Source of the DNA: Aquimarina amphilecti
GTDB taxonomy: Bacteria; Bacteroidota; Bacteroidia; Flavobacteriales; Flavobacteriaceae
Assembly (NCBI RefSeq): GCF_900109375.1
Contig: NZ_FOAB01000001.1
Span: forward strand, 496,001 to 560,000
Length of the DNA: 64,000 nucleotides
Direction: 5' to 3'
Below are positions 26,934 to 35,023 of the stretch, in pieces (within the stretch, counting starts at the first letter, position 1; each line of letters opens with the position of its first letter). A program made the translations under genes and the position numbers. The notes under the pieces were generated by a model. That model was not told the origin of the DNA, did no database searches, and saw only the letters and a program-made list of their open reading frames with translations.

Positions 26934-28064
26934 ATGAGAAAACTTTATATTTTAATACTAGTTATAGTATCATCGGTAGCCTATTGTCAAGAGGTAACTA
27001 CAGTTTTAGATTCTCCGGATGCGGTTGTAGATGATGCTTTGGTTTTAGATTTTAGAGGTAATTTATATGGATCTAATTTTTTTGGAGATTCAGTCTACAA
27101 AATTACACGATCAGGAGAGGTAAGTGTATTTGTATCCGGATTGGCTAATCCTAATGGATTGGCTTTTGATCGTCAGGGGAATCTTTTTATAGCAGAATTT
27201 AGTGCCTCCGTTATCCACAAATATGATAAGGAAGGGAATTTGTTAAAAAGCTTTCCTGTAGATGGCATACCTTCTGGAATGATTCAGTCAAGGCTTAGAA
27301 ATTCGATTATTTTTACTGATGTGCGTAATAATGGAATCAAAGAATTATTATCGGATGGAACAGTTAGGGTATTGTATACTGGAGAACCGCTTAATGCCCC
27401 AGTGGGTTTAGCTTTTGATAGAAGAGGGGTTCTATACATAGGAAACTTTAATGATCGAAAAATATATAAATTAAATACTAGAAGTGAAGAATTAGAATAT
27501 ATTGCTACAGTTCCTGATTCTGGAACAGATTTTCCTTTCTTAGGATTTATAACTTATGCAAATGGTTCACTTTTTGGAACCAATTATGGAGAACACAAAA
27601 TTTATGAAATCAATCCTGAAAATATTGATGACGTTTCCATTTTCGCAGGAAGTGTTAACGGGGCTATGGATGGAGATATTGCCGAAGCTACCTTTTCTTA
27701 TCCTGCAGGAATTATAGCGAATAGAACAGGAACTGCATTATATGTTTCTGAACTTAGTGGAGTAGGAAACATAAGAAAAATATCAAGCAAACCTTATTTT
27801 CCTAGACGTAATTTTAGTGTAGAAATACTACAAAACCCTGTTAAAGATATACTTGATCTGAAATTCGATTCAAAAAACGAAGGAAATATAAATATTCGAA
27901 TTTATAGTCTTTTAAAAGGTGATTTGATTTTGGAAAATCAGCAATTTATGAAGAAAGGAGTGTTTAAAACTCAAATTAACGTAGAAAGATTTAAAAGAGG
28001 AGGATATATTTTAAAGGCAGAAAAGAACGGAAATAATAGAAGTAAAATTTTCATAAAAAAGTAA
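26934..28064 (+). CDS. secreted NHL/SMP-30-like beta-propeller protein with T9SS sorting domain
   Basis: A 376-residue exported protein. The signal peptide ends at VAYCQ (residue about 19). Residues about 25-285 are NHL-type propeller blades, with repeating PNGLAFDRQGNLFIAEF and PVGLAFDRRGVLYIGNF units, as in SMP-30/gluconolactonase-like lyases. The last 80 residues resemble a short T9SS type A sorting domain (VEILQNPVKDILDLKF, then GGYILKAEKNG). It faces away from the LytTR two-component genes across an intergenic region holding three LytTR-like repeats, so it may be their main target. Ligand or substrate unknown. Confidence 0.88.
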   Translation: MRKLYILILVIVSSVAYCQEVTTVLDSPDAVVDDALVLDFRGNLYGSNFFGDSVYKITRSGEVSVFVSGLANPNGLAFDRQGNLFIAEFSASVIHKYDKEGNLLKSFPVDGIPSGMIQSRLRNSIIFTDVRNNGIKELLSDGTVRVLYTGEPLNAPVGLAFDRRGVLYIGNFNDRKIYKLNTRSEELEYIATVPDSGTDFPFLGFITYANGSLFGTNYGEHKIYEINPENIDDVSIFAGSVNGAMDGDIAEATFSYPAGIIANRTGTALYVSELSGVGNIRKISSKPYFPRRNFSVEILQNPVKDILDLKFDSKNEGNINIRIYSLLKGDLILENQQFMKKGVFKTQINVERFKRGGYILKAEKNGNNRSKIFIKK

Positions 28065-28178
28065 AATAAAACGAGTATTAAACTTGTTTACCTGGTGTGT
28101 AATGTATTTGATGTATTAGTTCGTTGTAATTATCAATAAAACAACATTCAAATCATAATATGTAGGCTTATAAAATTA

Positions 28179-28217
28179 AAATAGGAATATGTCAAAACAT
28201 AAGACATATTCCTATTT
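28179..28217. terminator. bidirectional Rho-independent terminator
   Basis: AAATAGGAATATGTC and GACATATTCCTATTT form a perfect 15-base stem with a nine-base loop between the convergent NHL and SDR genes. A T tract follows on the plus strand; the A tract before it serves the minus strand. Confidence 0.75.
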
Positions 28218-28231
28218 TTAATTTCAATGTT

Positions 28232-28981
28232 CTAAATCTGACTCAATCCGCCATCAACTTCTAGTTCAATTCCATTAATGTAAGAAGCATCGTCAGAAGC
28301 TAAAAACAAGGCTGATTTCGCAATTTCCTCTGAAGTCCCAAAACGACCTAAAGGTACTTGTTGTGCAAATCCTTTTCCCATTTCTTCTACAACGTCTTCA
28401 GGTAATCCCATTTTACCATAGATTGGCGTATCTATAGGTCCTGGTGCAATAGCATTCACACGTATTCCTCTGGTTTTTACTTCAGATGTAAGCACTCTTT
28501 GGTAGGCTCTTAACGCTCCTTTAGAAGCAGAATAGATTCCCAAACCATCAAAACCTTTCTGATGCACAATAGAATTGGTAAAAAGAATCGTTCCACCATC
28601 ATTAATATGAGGTAGAGCTTCTTTGGTTGCGATAATAGGACCTTTTACATTGATGTCAAAGATGCTATTATAATGTTCTTCTGTAATATCTGTAGTTGGA
28701 GTTGGAGGTGCTATACCAGCATTTAAAAATAGAATGTCAATTTTTCCATATTTGTTGGTTGCTTCTTGGATCAATCGTTTATTATCTTCTGCAATACTAA
28801 CATCAGCTTTGACGGTAATAAAATCACCTTCTAATTCCTTTGCAACTTCATCAAGAGCTTCTTGACGTCTTCCAGAAACTACAACTTTAGCTCCTTCTTG
28901 AAGATATAACTTCGCAGTGGCAAGTCCGATACCACTGTTTGCTCCTGTAATTACTGCTACTTTGTTATTTAGCTTATTCAT
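28232..28981 (-). CDS. SDR family oxidoreductase
   Basis: A 249-residue classical short-chain dehydrogenase. The cofactor motif is TGANSGIG (about residues 13-20) with SGRRQ downstream suggesting NADP(H). LNAG (about 87-90), the catalytic serine in FTNSIVHQK, and YSASKG (about 150-155; tyrosine and lysine in place) are all present. The C-terminus ends in the typical YINGIELEVDGG. Substrate unknown; it is related to 3-oxoacyl reductase/glucose dehydrogenase-like SDRs. The TetR gene lies directly upstream on the same strand, and identical operators precede both, so TetR very likely represses this gene. Confidence 0.93.
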   Translation of the reverse strand: MNKLNNKVAVITGANSGIGLATAKLYLQEGAKVVVSGRRQEALDEVAKELEGDFITVKADVSIAEDNKRLIQEATNKYGKIDILFLNAGIAPPTPTTDITEEHYNSIFDINVKGPIIATKEALPHINDGGTILFTNSIVHQKGFDGLGIYSASKGALRAYQRVLTSEVKTRGIRVNAIAPGPIDTPIYGKMGLPEDVVEEMGKGFAQQVPLGRFGTSEEIAKSALFLASDDASYINGIELEVDGGLSQI

Positions 28982-29000
28982 TTTGTATGTTTTGTTTGTA

Positions 29001-29020
29001 TTTGAAACAAACGTTTCAAA
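29001..29020. promoter_or_regulatory. TetR operator-like palindrome before the SDR gene
   Basis: TTTGAAAC and GTTTCAAA are exact reverse complements around AAAC, 20 bases before the SDR start at 28981. A near-identical site lies before the TetR gene at 29625-29644. Confidence 0.65.
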
Positions 29021-29037
29021 TAAGATTAAAAAAAATA

Positions 29038-29619
29038 TTAATATAGTACTGTAAGTACTGTTTTGATTAAATTTCTAAGTTCATTTTCATTTGTGTTTAG
29101 GATCCCAGTCATTCTTAAACCTTGGATAGATGAATATAAATACAATGCATATTGTCCAGCGGTTTGTTTCTCATTGAAAACTTTTTCCATTTGACCGTTA
29201 TGTACAACATCTTCTAAAAGAGCAATCATTTGCTCTTGGTTTTGAACCATAAATGAATTAATCAATGGCTCCTGATTTGACATTTCTGATTTGCAATTCA
29301 CTATTAAACAACCTTTACGATCTTCATCTTTGATAATATCATTTAGGTACCATTCAAAAATGGACTGCAATGTATCCGAAGCATTATGTGTTTTTACAAT
29401 TTCTGTTCCCATTTTCTTATTACCTGCATTTTGATAAAAAGAAAGGACTTGCATAAAAATTCCCAGTTTGCTACCAAACGAATTGTATATACTTGATCTA
29501 TTCAAATGTGTTACATCTACCAAATCTTGCATAGAAGTTCCATTATATCCTTTTTTATGGAATATTTCGGTTGCTTTTTGCAGCACATCAATTCTATCGA
29601 AAGTTTCTACTTTTGGCAT
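29038..29619 (-). CDS. TetR/AcrR-family transcriptional regulator
   Basis: A 193-residue repressor. The N-terminal helix-turn-helix (about 10-57) contains ATEIFHKKGYNGTSMQDLVD and NRSSIYNSFGSK. The C-terminal ligand domain resembles the TetR_C type of YxaF/LmrA-like regulators, with a cysteine in RKGCLIVNCKSE. It sits directly upstream of the SDR gene. Matching palindromes before both genes point to repression of itself and the SDR, relieved by an unknown small molecule, probably a substrate of the SDR. Confidence 0.93.
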   Translation of the reverse strand: MPKVETFDRIDVLQKATEIFHKKGYNGTSMQDLVDVTHLNRSSIYNSFGSKLGIFMQVLSFYQNAGNKKMGTEIVKTHNASDTLQSIFEWYLNDIIKDEDRKGCLIVNCKSEMSNQEPLINSFMVQNQEQMIALLEDVVHNGQMEKVFNEKQTAGQYALYLYSSIQGLRMTGILNTNENELRNLIKTVLTVLY

Positions 29620-29624
29620 ATCTT

Positions 29625-29644
29625 ATTGAAATGATCGTTTCAAA
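29625..29644. promoter_or_regulatory. TetR operator-like palindrome before the TetR gene
   Basis: ATTGAAAT and GTTTCAAA around GATC match the 29001-29020 site in arm sequence and in the four-base spacer. It ends 25 bases before the TetR start codon. Confidence 0.65.
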
Positions 29645-29699
29645 ATTAAATATTTGTATATAATTCTAATGTTATAAAAATACTAAAGTTTTTAAATAA

Positions 29700-30227
29700 T
29701 TATAAAATAAGCTTCATCATGTTGTCGATTTGTTCATCAGAACCTAACATAAATATATGATTATCAAATATTTTGAAACCATTTCTTTTGTAGAACTCAA
29801 TAGCTTTTAAATTTTTATCCCAAACACCTAGCCATATGAAATCTACTTTTTTTTCCTTCGCTATTTTAATAGCTTTATTAATAAGTTGCTGTCCAAAACC
29901 AGCTCCTTGATAATGGTATGTTATATAGATACGCTCAATTTCCATAGACTTTCCCTTTACTTTTTCAGTTTGTGCTTCTTCAAAGTTTAATTTGAAATAA
30001 CCAGCAATCTCATTTTTTTGTATTGCAAAGAAGAATTTGGATTGAGTATTTAGAATTTCATTGGTGATTTTTGGTAAAGTAAATTTTTGATTTAAATAAT
30101 AATGAATGTTCTCTTCAGTATTATGTGGAGGGCCAAAGGCATCATAAAATGTTTGACGACCAATCTCTAGAAGTTTGTGCTTATCTTTAAGAAGAACTTT
30201 AACAATATTTATTTTTTGAGATGGCAT
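29700..30227 (-). CDS. GNAT family N-acetyltransferase
   Basis: A 175-residue acetyltransferase. Motif A with the acetyl-CoA pyrophosphate loop is YHYQGAGFGQQLINKA (about residues 102-117), and FYKRNGFKIF near the C-terminus is motif B. The catalytic substrate site has no diagnostic features, so the acceptor (amine, peptide or polyamine) is unknown. It stands alone between the TetR gene and the divergent MG2-type gene. Confidence 0.9.
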   Translation of the reverse strand: MPSQKINIVKVLLKDKHKLLEIGRQTFYDAFGPPHNTEENIHYYLNQKFTLPKITNEILNTQSKFFFAIQKNEIAGYFKLNFEEAQTEKVKGKSMEIERIYITYHYQGAGFGQQLINKAIKIAKEKKVDFIWLGVWDKNLKAIEFYKRNGFKIFDNHIFMLGSDEQIDNMMKLIL

Positions 30228-30293
30228 GTTAACTTGTTAAGAATGAATAAGTTTCATCAATTTTAACTATATATTAACTTGGATACATTGTTT

Positions 30294-30301
30294 TAAATTT
30301 G
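30294..30301 (+). promoter_or_regulatory. -7 promoter element for the MG2-type gene
   Basis: TAAATTTG fits TAnnTTTG and lies 26 bases before the ATG at 30328. A TTGG at 30279 is too close to be a normal -33 box. Confidence 0.35.
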
Positions 30302-30327
30302 AACTTAAAGAATTTAAGTAATAATTA

Positions 30328-32841
30328 ATGATTTTTAAAATACTTCTACGCTTATTTTTTTTTATTGGTTATTGTGGATTTATATCCGCTCAAGTTCGAT
30401 TATCATCAAAGACAGAGGAAAAATTGATAAAAGAACTTAACTCTAATGCTCATAAACCGGCATACCAGCAAATTTACTTACAAACGGACAAAGATATTTA
30501 TGATTTAGGTGATGATTTATGGTTTAAAACATATCACATTGATACACACACCAGAACCCTTGATAATAGTTCTAAAATATTATATGTCCAACTGGTTAAT
30601 ACAGATACAGAGGAAGTTTTAGCTTCTCAAAAGCACGAAATTATTAATGGAATTTCTAAGGGGCATATTTTTATTCCTAGAAATGTAAAAGAGGGTAAGT
30701 ATCATTTGATAATGCAATCTTCTCATTCTTTAAAAAAAGATGTTGATATTATTACAGGAGTAAAATCTATTGTCATAAAAAGTAGTTTATGGTCACCAAT
30801 AATATCAGAGATAGATTTTGATAAAAACGTTTATAAATTAGAAGACACGGTTAATATCAAGTTTAATATTTATGATCGAAAAGGTACTCCTTTAGAAAAT
30901 GTTAAGTTAACGACTAAAAGTTATACAGAAACTGAAAGTAAAAAGCATCCAAAAGTTTTCACAGATAAATTGGGTAATGCCGAATTGAAAATTATGCCAA
31001 ATGGAAGTTCACAAATATCAAATATTCAAGTTTCCTTAAAACACAAAAAAGACACAAGTTTTTATACTTACAGAGTACCAACTGAAGCTCTAGAAAATAC
31101 GCTTATAAAGTTTTATCCTGAAGGAGGTCATTTAGTTGGTGGTATAAAAAATAAAGTAGCATTTAAGGCAGCTAATTCATATGGATTTCCTATTGACATA
31201 GATGGTGTTTTATATGAAAATGGAAAAAGTATAATGAATATAAAAAGCACTCATAATGGGATGGGCTTTTTTTATTTGAATCCCAACCCAAATTCTACTT
31301 ATCACGTTCAAGTAACTAGTACTCTAAATAATCGGAAATTTTATCTTCCGAAAATAGATAAGCAGGGTATTGTGATGAGTTATATAAATAATGATAACAC
31401 GTTTATGTACTTTGATGTGCACCAAACACAAAATTTCACAAATCCTGATGTACTGTTCATTCGTGTACAAATGAGAGGAAATGTTCTTTGGATGGCTAAA
31501 GGAAGAATGAAGAATAATTTTATGAAGATAAAAGTTCCTGTCAATAAATTAAAGCAGGGTATTTTTGAAATAACAATTTTTGATGATAATCATGTTCCTT
31601 TAGTTGAAAGGCTAGTGTTTTTGGACAATAAAAATCGATTTTACATTCAACCTGTAAATGAAATTAAAGATGTTTTGAGGTCGAGGGATAAAGTAAGTAC
31701 ATCTTTTAAAATTGTCGACCAGAATAATAAAATTTTGAAAAACTACAGTCTTGGTTTACGTGTATTTCATAAGAGTTACGAGGATAGTACCTACAATAGA
31801 AATATTCTTTCTCATCAATATCTAGAAACTGATATAAAAGGAAGAATTTATAATCCTGGATATTATTTTGATTTAAATAATAAAAAAAGGAATAAGTATT
31901 TGGACTTATTATTGCTAACTCAAGGGTGGCGTTCGTATCAATGGAATCAATATAATCTAAGGACAACAAAAGAAATCAGATTATTACCAAAGTTAGTAGA
32001 TAACATTTATGGAAAAATATATAAATTAGGTGATAACAATAGTTTAGAACGAACCAATAGTAACTTACTCGTAATAATACCAAACAATGTAATATATTTT
32101 CCTACGGATAGGAATGGTAATTTCAATCTTAATAAAGATTTACTAAAAGAAGTTCAAGGAAGAACACTTCTTTTAAAGCCGGAGAAAGGATATACTATTA
32201 AGTATGACAACCCTTTTGATAATTTAAAAGAAGTTGTAAGTAAAGATAAATTAATTAGTTTATTCGATCACGTACCATTTAGGAAGTCAAGCCCCATCTT
32301 TTTTACGGATGATTTCGGATTTAATGATGTTAATGAGTTAGAAGAAGTAAAATTAATAGGGCATAAGAAATTTATAAAAACAGATTTGGAACAGATTAAG
32401 AAAAAAAATAAAGATTATGTGTGCTTTAATAATGTATTAAATTGTAATAATCATTCAAGTGGAACCCCAGCAATACTTGGAGCTTTTTATTTAACGAATA
32501 GTGGAACTGGTTTAATCTATGGAGGGTCCAGTCTATTGCTTAATCATAAAAATAATGTTACTAAAAAGGATTTTATAATAATTGAAGGTTTTTATCCGGA
32601 GAAAACATTTTTCCAGCCCAATTACGATATAAGAAATGATTTATTCGTTCCTGATAATAGAAAAACTCTTATTTGGGATCCAAATTTAAAGTCAGATGAG
32701 AACGGAATTGTTAATATAAGTTTTAATGCCTCAGATATTAATTCAACGTATGTATTAGAGATTGAAGGGATAGATAATAAGGGATTGCTTGGATTTCATA
32801 GAACCGAATTCACCATTTATCCAATAGGAATACCGAAATAG
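30328..32841 (+). CDS. large exported protein with MG2-like domain and residual TonB-plug motif
   Basis: An 837-residue exported protein; signal peptide residues 1-22 (FFIGYCGFISAQ). Near the N-terminus QIYLQTDKDIYDLGDDLWF is the opening strand of an MG2 (alpha-2-macroglobulin N-terminal-like) domain. More beta-sandwich domains follow to about residue 550. A short region near 690-760 (ELEEVKLIGHKKF, then GTGLIYGG) resembles a reduced TonB plug as found in TonB-plug-containing MG2 proteins of Bacteroidota. There is no barrel. It ends in a beta-rich segment. Proteins of this type are common surface proteins in Flavobacteriaceae; function unknown, perhaps in protein capture or uptake. Confidence 0.8.
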   Translation: MIFKILLRLFFFIGYCGFISAQVRLSSKTEEKLIKELNSNAHKPAYQQIYLQTDKDIYDLGDDLWFKTYHIDTHTRTLDNSSKILYVQLVNTDTEEVLASQKHEIINGISKGHIFIPRNVKEGKYHLIMQSSHSLKKDVDIITGVKSIVIKSSLWSPIISEIDFDKNVYKLEDTVNIKFNIYDRKGTPLENVKLTTKSYTETESKKHPKVFTDKLGNAELKIMPNGSSQISNIQVSLKHKKDTSFYTYRVPTEALENTLIKFYPEGGHLVGGIKNKVAFKAANSYGFPIDIDGVLYENGKSIMNIKSTHNGMGFFYLNPNPNSTYHVQVTSTLNNRKFYLPKIDKQGIVMSYINNDNTFMYFDVHQTQNFTNPDVLFIRVQMRGNVLWMAKGRMKNNFMKIKVPVNKLKQGIFEITIFDDNHVPLVERLVFLDNKNRFYIQPVNEIKDVLRSRDKVSTSFKIVDQNNKILKNYSLGLRVFHKSYEDSTYNRNILSHQYLETDIKGRIYNPGYYFDLNNKKRNKYLDLLLLTQGWRSYQWNQYNLRTTKEIRLLPKLVDNIYGKIYKLGDNNSLERTNSNLLVIIPNNVIYFPTDRNGNFNLNKDLLKEVQGRTLLLKPEKGYTIKYDNPFDNLKEVVSKDKLISLFDHVPFRKSSPIFFTDDFGFNDVNELEEVKLIGHKKFIKTDLEQIKKKNKDYVCFNNVLNCNNHSSGTPAILGAFYLTNSGTGLIYGGSSLLLNHKNNVTKKDFIIIEGFYPEKTFFQPNYDIRNDLFVPDNRKTLIWDPNLKSDENGIVNISFNASDINSTYVLEIEGIDNKGLLGFHRTEFTIYPIGIPK

Positions 32842-32848
32842 AAATATA

Positions 32849-33598
32849 TTATACTATTCGTTTAATCACTCTTAATTTATGAGTGTATAATCGTTTTTCT
32901 CCGTTAAAAATACCAGTATGATCTATACGATCCACGCGCACTTTACCGTGCGCATGGATAATATAGTTATCTTTCATAATAATACCTACATGAGTAATAG
33001 CACCTTCTTCATTATCAAAGAATGCCAGATCGCCAGGTTCGCTCTCTTCAATAAAACTTAACGGATCTCCTTGTGTTGCTTGTAATGAAGCATCACGTAA
33101 TAGCTTGTGTCCATTTAGCTTATATACCATTTGTGTAAAACCACTACAGTCTATACCAAAGTTTGTTTTGCCTCCCCATAAGTAAGGTGCATTTAGAAAC
33201 AAATATGCTGTTTCTACTAACTTTTCTTTAGATTGTATTTCTGTAATTCTATTGCCATCATATTGATGTTTAAAAAAATCCAAACCTCCTAAAGAAGATC
33301 CTAAAGCAATTGGCATTAATTGATTGTCTTCGCAACTTACAAAATCAATCAGATCAGCACTTACATCCATAGGCTTAGTATCAAATTCTTTATACTGCTC
33401 CTCTGTAATTTCTAGATATTGTTTATTATCAATCCAACCTTCATATGTATCAAATGCTAAACGTATTCGACTCCATTTTTTTCGCTTTTCTAAAACTTTA
33501 AAGTGTTCACCATACAAAACTTGTGATACCATTTCACTTGGATCATTCGGTTCAAAACGTAAAGGCACAATACTTAGATTGCAAATACCGTATAGCAT
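32849..33598 (-). CDS. NlpC/P60 (C40) peptidase with N-terminal SH3 domain
   Basis: A 249-residue cell-wall endopeptidase of the gamma-D-glutamyl-diamino-acid type. The N-terminal part (about 5-65) is a bacterial SH3 domain (SKWSRIRLAFDTYEGWID-like). The catalytic domain has C151 in NFGIDCSGFTQ, H203 in AITHVGII and H215 in YIIHAHG, which form the Cys-His-His set. No signal peptide is visible, so it is cytoplasmic or leaderless and may recycle murein peptides (as YkfC does). It is convergent with the MG2-type gene with only seven bases between stops. Confidence 0.93.
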   Translation of the reverse strand: MLYGICNLSIVPLRFEPNDPSEMVSQVLYGEHFKVLEKRKKWSRIRLAFDTYEGWIDNKQYLEITEEQYKEFDTKPMDVSADLIDFVSCEDNQLMPIALGSSLGGLDFFKHQYDGNRITEIQSKEKLVETAYLFLNAPYLWGGKTNFGIDCSGFTQMVYKLNGHKLLRDASLQATQGDPLSFIEESEPGDLAFFDNEEGAITHVGIIMKDNYIIHAHGKVRVDRIDHTGIFNGEKRLYTHKLRVIKRIV

Positions 33599-33665
33599 AA
33601 ATATTTTTAGATACTATATATTAAACATTTAATAAATTTGGAGTGCTAATGCTATTCATTTAGGT

Positions 33666-34844
33666 TTATACACGTTCAATTACCATAGCAGAAGCTCCAC
33701 CACCTCCGTTACATATTGCTGCAGCTCCAGTTTTTGCATTGTTTTGTTCTAGTACGTTCATCAGTGTGATTAATATACGAACACCAGAACACCCTAGAGG
33801 ATGCCCTAAAGATACAGCTCCTCCGTTTACATTTGTATTAGAATCATTTAATCCAAGTATTTTCATATTAGCAAGTCCAACTACAGAAAATGCCTCGTTA
33901 AACTCGAAAAAGTCTACATCTTCTAAAGATATACCTGCTTTATCAATTGCTTTTGGTAACGCTTTTGCAGGTGCCGTTGTAAACCATTTAGGTTCCTGTG
34001 CTGCATCCGCATAACTTTTAATTTTAACTAAAGGTTGTAATCCTAATTCAGCAGCTTTATCAGCACTCATAACTACAACAGCTCCAGCACCATCATTTAT
34101 TGTAGAAGCATTTGCTGCTGTTACCGTTCCATCTTTAGTAAAGGCTGGACGTAATGCAGGAATCTTCTCCATTTTTACATTTCTATACTCTTCATCCTCC
34201 GTAACCATAACGGGTTCTCCACGACGTTGCGGAACAGGAACAGGGACTACTTCATTTGTAAATTTACCTTCTGACCAAGCTTTAGCAGAACGCTCATAGG
34301 ATTGTATAGCAAAAGCATCTTGATCTTCTCTACTGAAATCGTGTTCTGTAGCACATAAATCGGCACAAACTCCCATGGCATTTTGATCGTATACATCAAC
34401 CAAACCATCTCTTTGCATTCCATCTTCTAATGTTTGCGAACCAAACTTATGACCAGATCTTAATCTAACATAGTGCGGAATTAAGCTCATGTTTTCCATT
34501 CCTCCAGCTACTACGACATCAGCATCTCCTAAAGCAATAGCCTGTGCAGCATGCATAACAGCTTTCATTCCACTAGCACATACTTTATTTACAGTTGTAC
34601 AAGGAACAGTATCACTTATTCCAGCACCTAGAGCAGCTTGTCTGGCCGGAGCTTGACCATTTCCTGCCTGTACTACATTTCCCATAAATACTTCTTGAAC
34701 TAATGAAGGATCTAAGTTTATTTTATCCAATGCACCTTTAATTGCGATTGATCCCAATTGAGTAGCAGGAACAGTAGATAAACTACCTAAAAAACTACCT
34801 ATCGGTGTACGTGCTGCTGATACTATTACAACGTCTTTGCTCAT
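33666..34844 (-). CDS. acetyl-CoA C-acetyltransferase (thiolase)
   Basis: A 392-residue type II thiolase that condenses two acetyl-CoA or cleaves 3-ketoacyl-CoA. The nucleophile is C89 in NKVCASGMKAV, with H348 in GHPLGCSG and C378 in ICNGGGGAS. The length and GGMENMS motif fit the biosynthetic/degradative acetoacetyl-CoA thiolase (AtoB/ThlA) group. No beta-oxidation genes are adjacent, so its pathway (ketone body, polyhydroxybutyrate, fatty acid or branched-chain metabolism) cannot be decided here. Confidence 0.94.
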   Translation of the reverse strand: MSKDVVIVSAARTPIGSFLGSLSTVPATQLGSIAIKGALDKINLDPSLVQEVFMGNVVQAGNGQAPARQAALGAGISDTVPCTTVNKVCASGMKAVMHAAQAIALGDADVVVAGGMENMSLIPHYVRLRSGHKFGSQTLEDGMQRDGLVDVYDQNAMGVCADLCATEHDFSREDQDAFAIQSYERSAKAWSEGKFTNEVVPVPVPQRRGEPVMVTEDEEYRNVKMEKIPALRPAFTKDGTVTAANASTINDGAGAVVVMSADKAAELGLQPLVKIKSYADAAQEPKWFTTAPAKALPKAIDKAGISLEDVDFFEFNEAFSVVGLANMKILGLNDSNTNVNGGAVSLGHPLGCSGVRILITLMNVLEQNNAKTGAAAICNGGGGASAMVIERV

Positions 34845-34993
34845 TATACTATATTTAATATGTGTGTTTGTTATTCTGCGAATTTAAGGATTTTTAGAGG
34901 ATAAACATAGCTAAGTTTTTGATTGGATTCTTGATTGTTAAATAGTATTGGAGCAGTATTTTTTAGACTTCTTTATACTGACTTATTTTTTAG

Positions 34994-35001
34994 TACTTTT
35001 G
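34994..35001 (+). promoter_or_regulatory. -7 promoter element for the HD-domain gene
   Basis: TACTTTTG matches TAnnTTTG and lies 22 bases before the GTG start at 35024. Confidence 0.4.
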
Positions 35002-35023
35002 AGTCATATATACGAATATCCTT

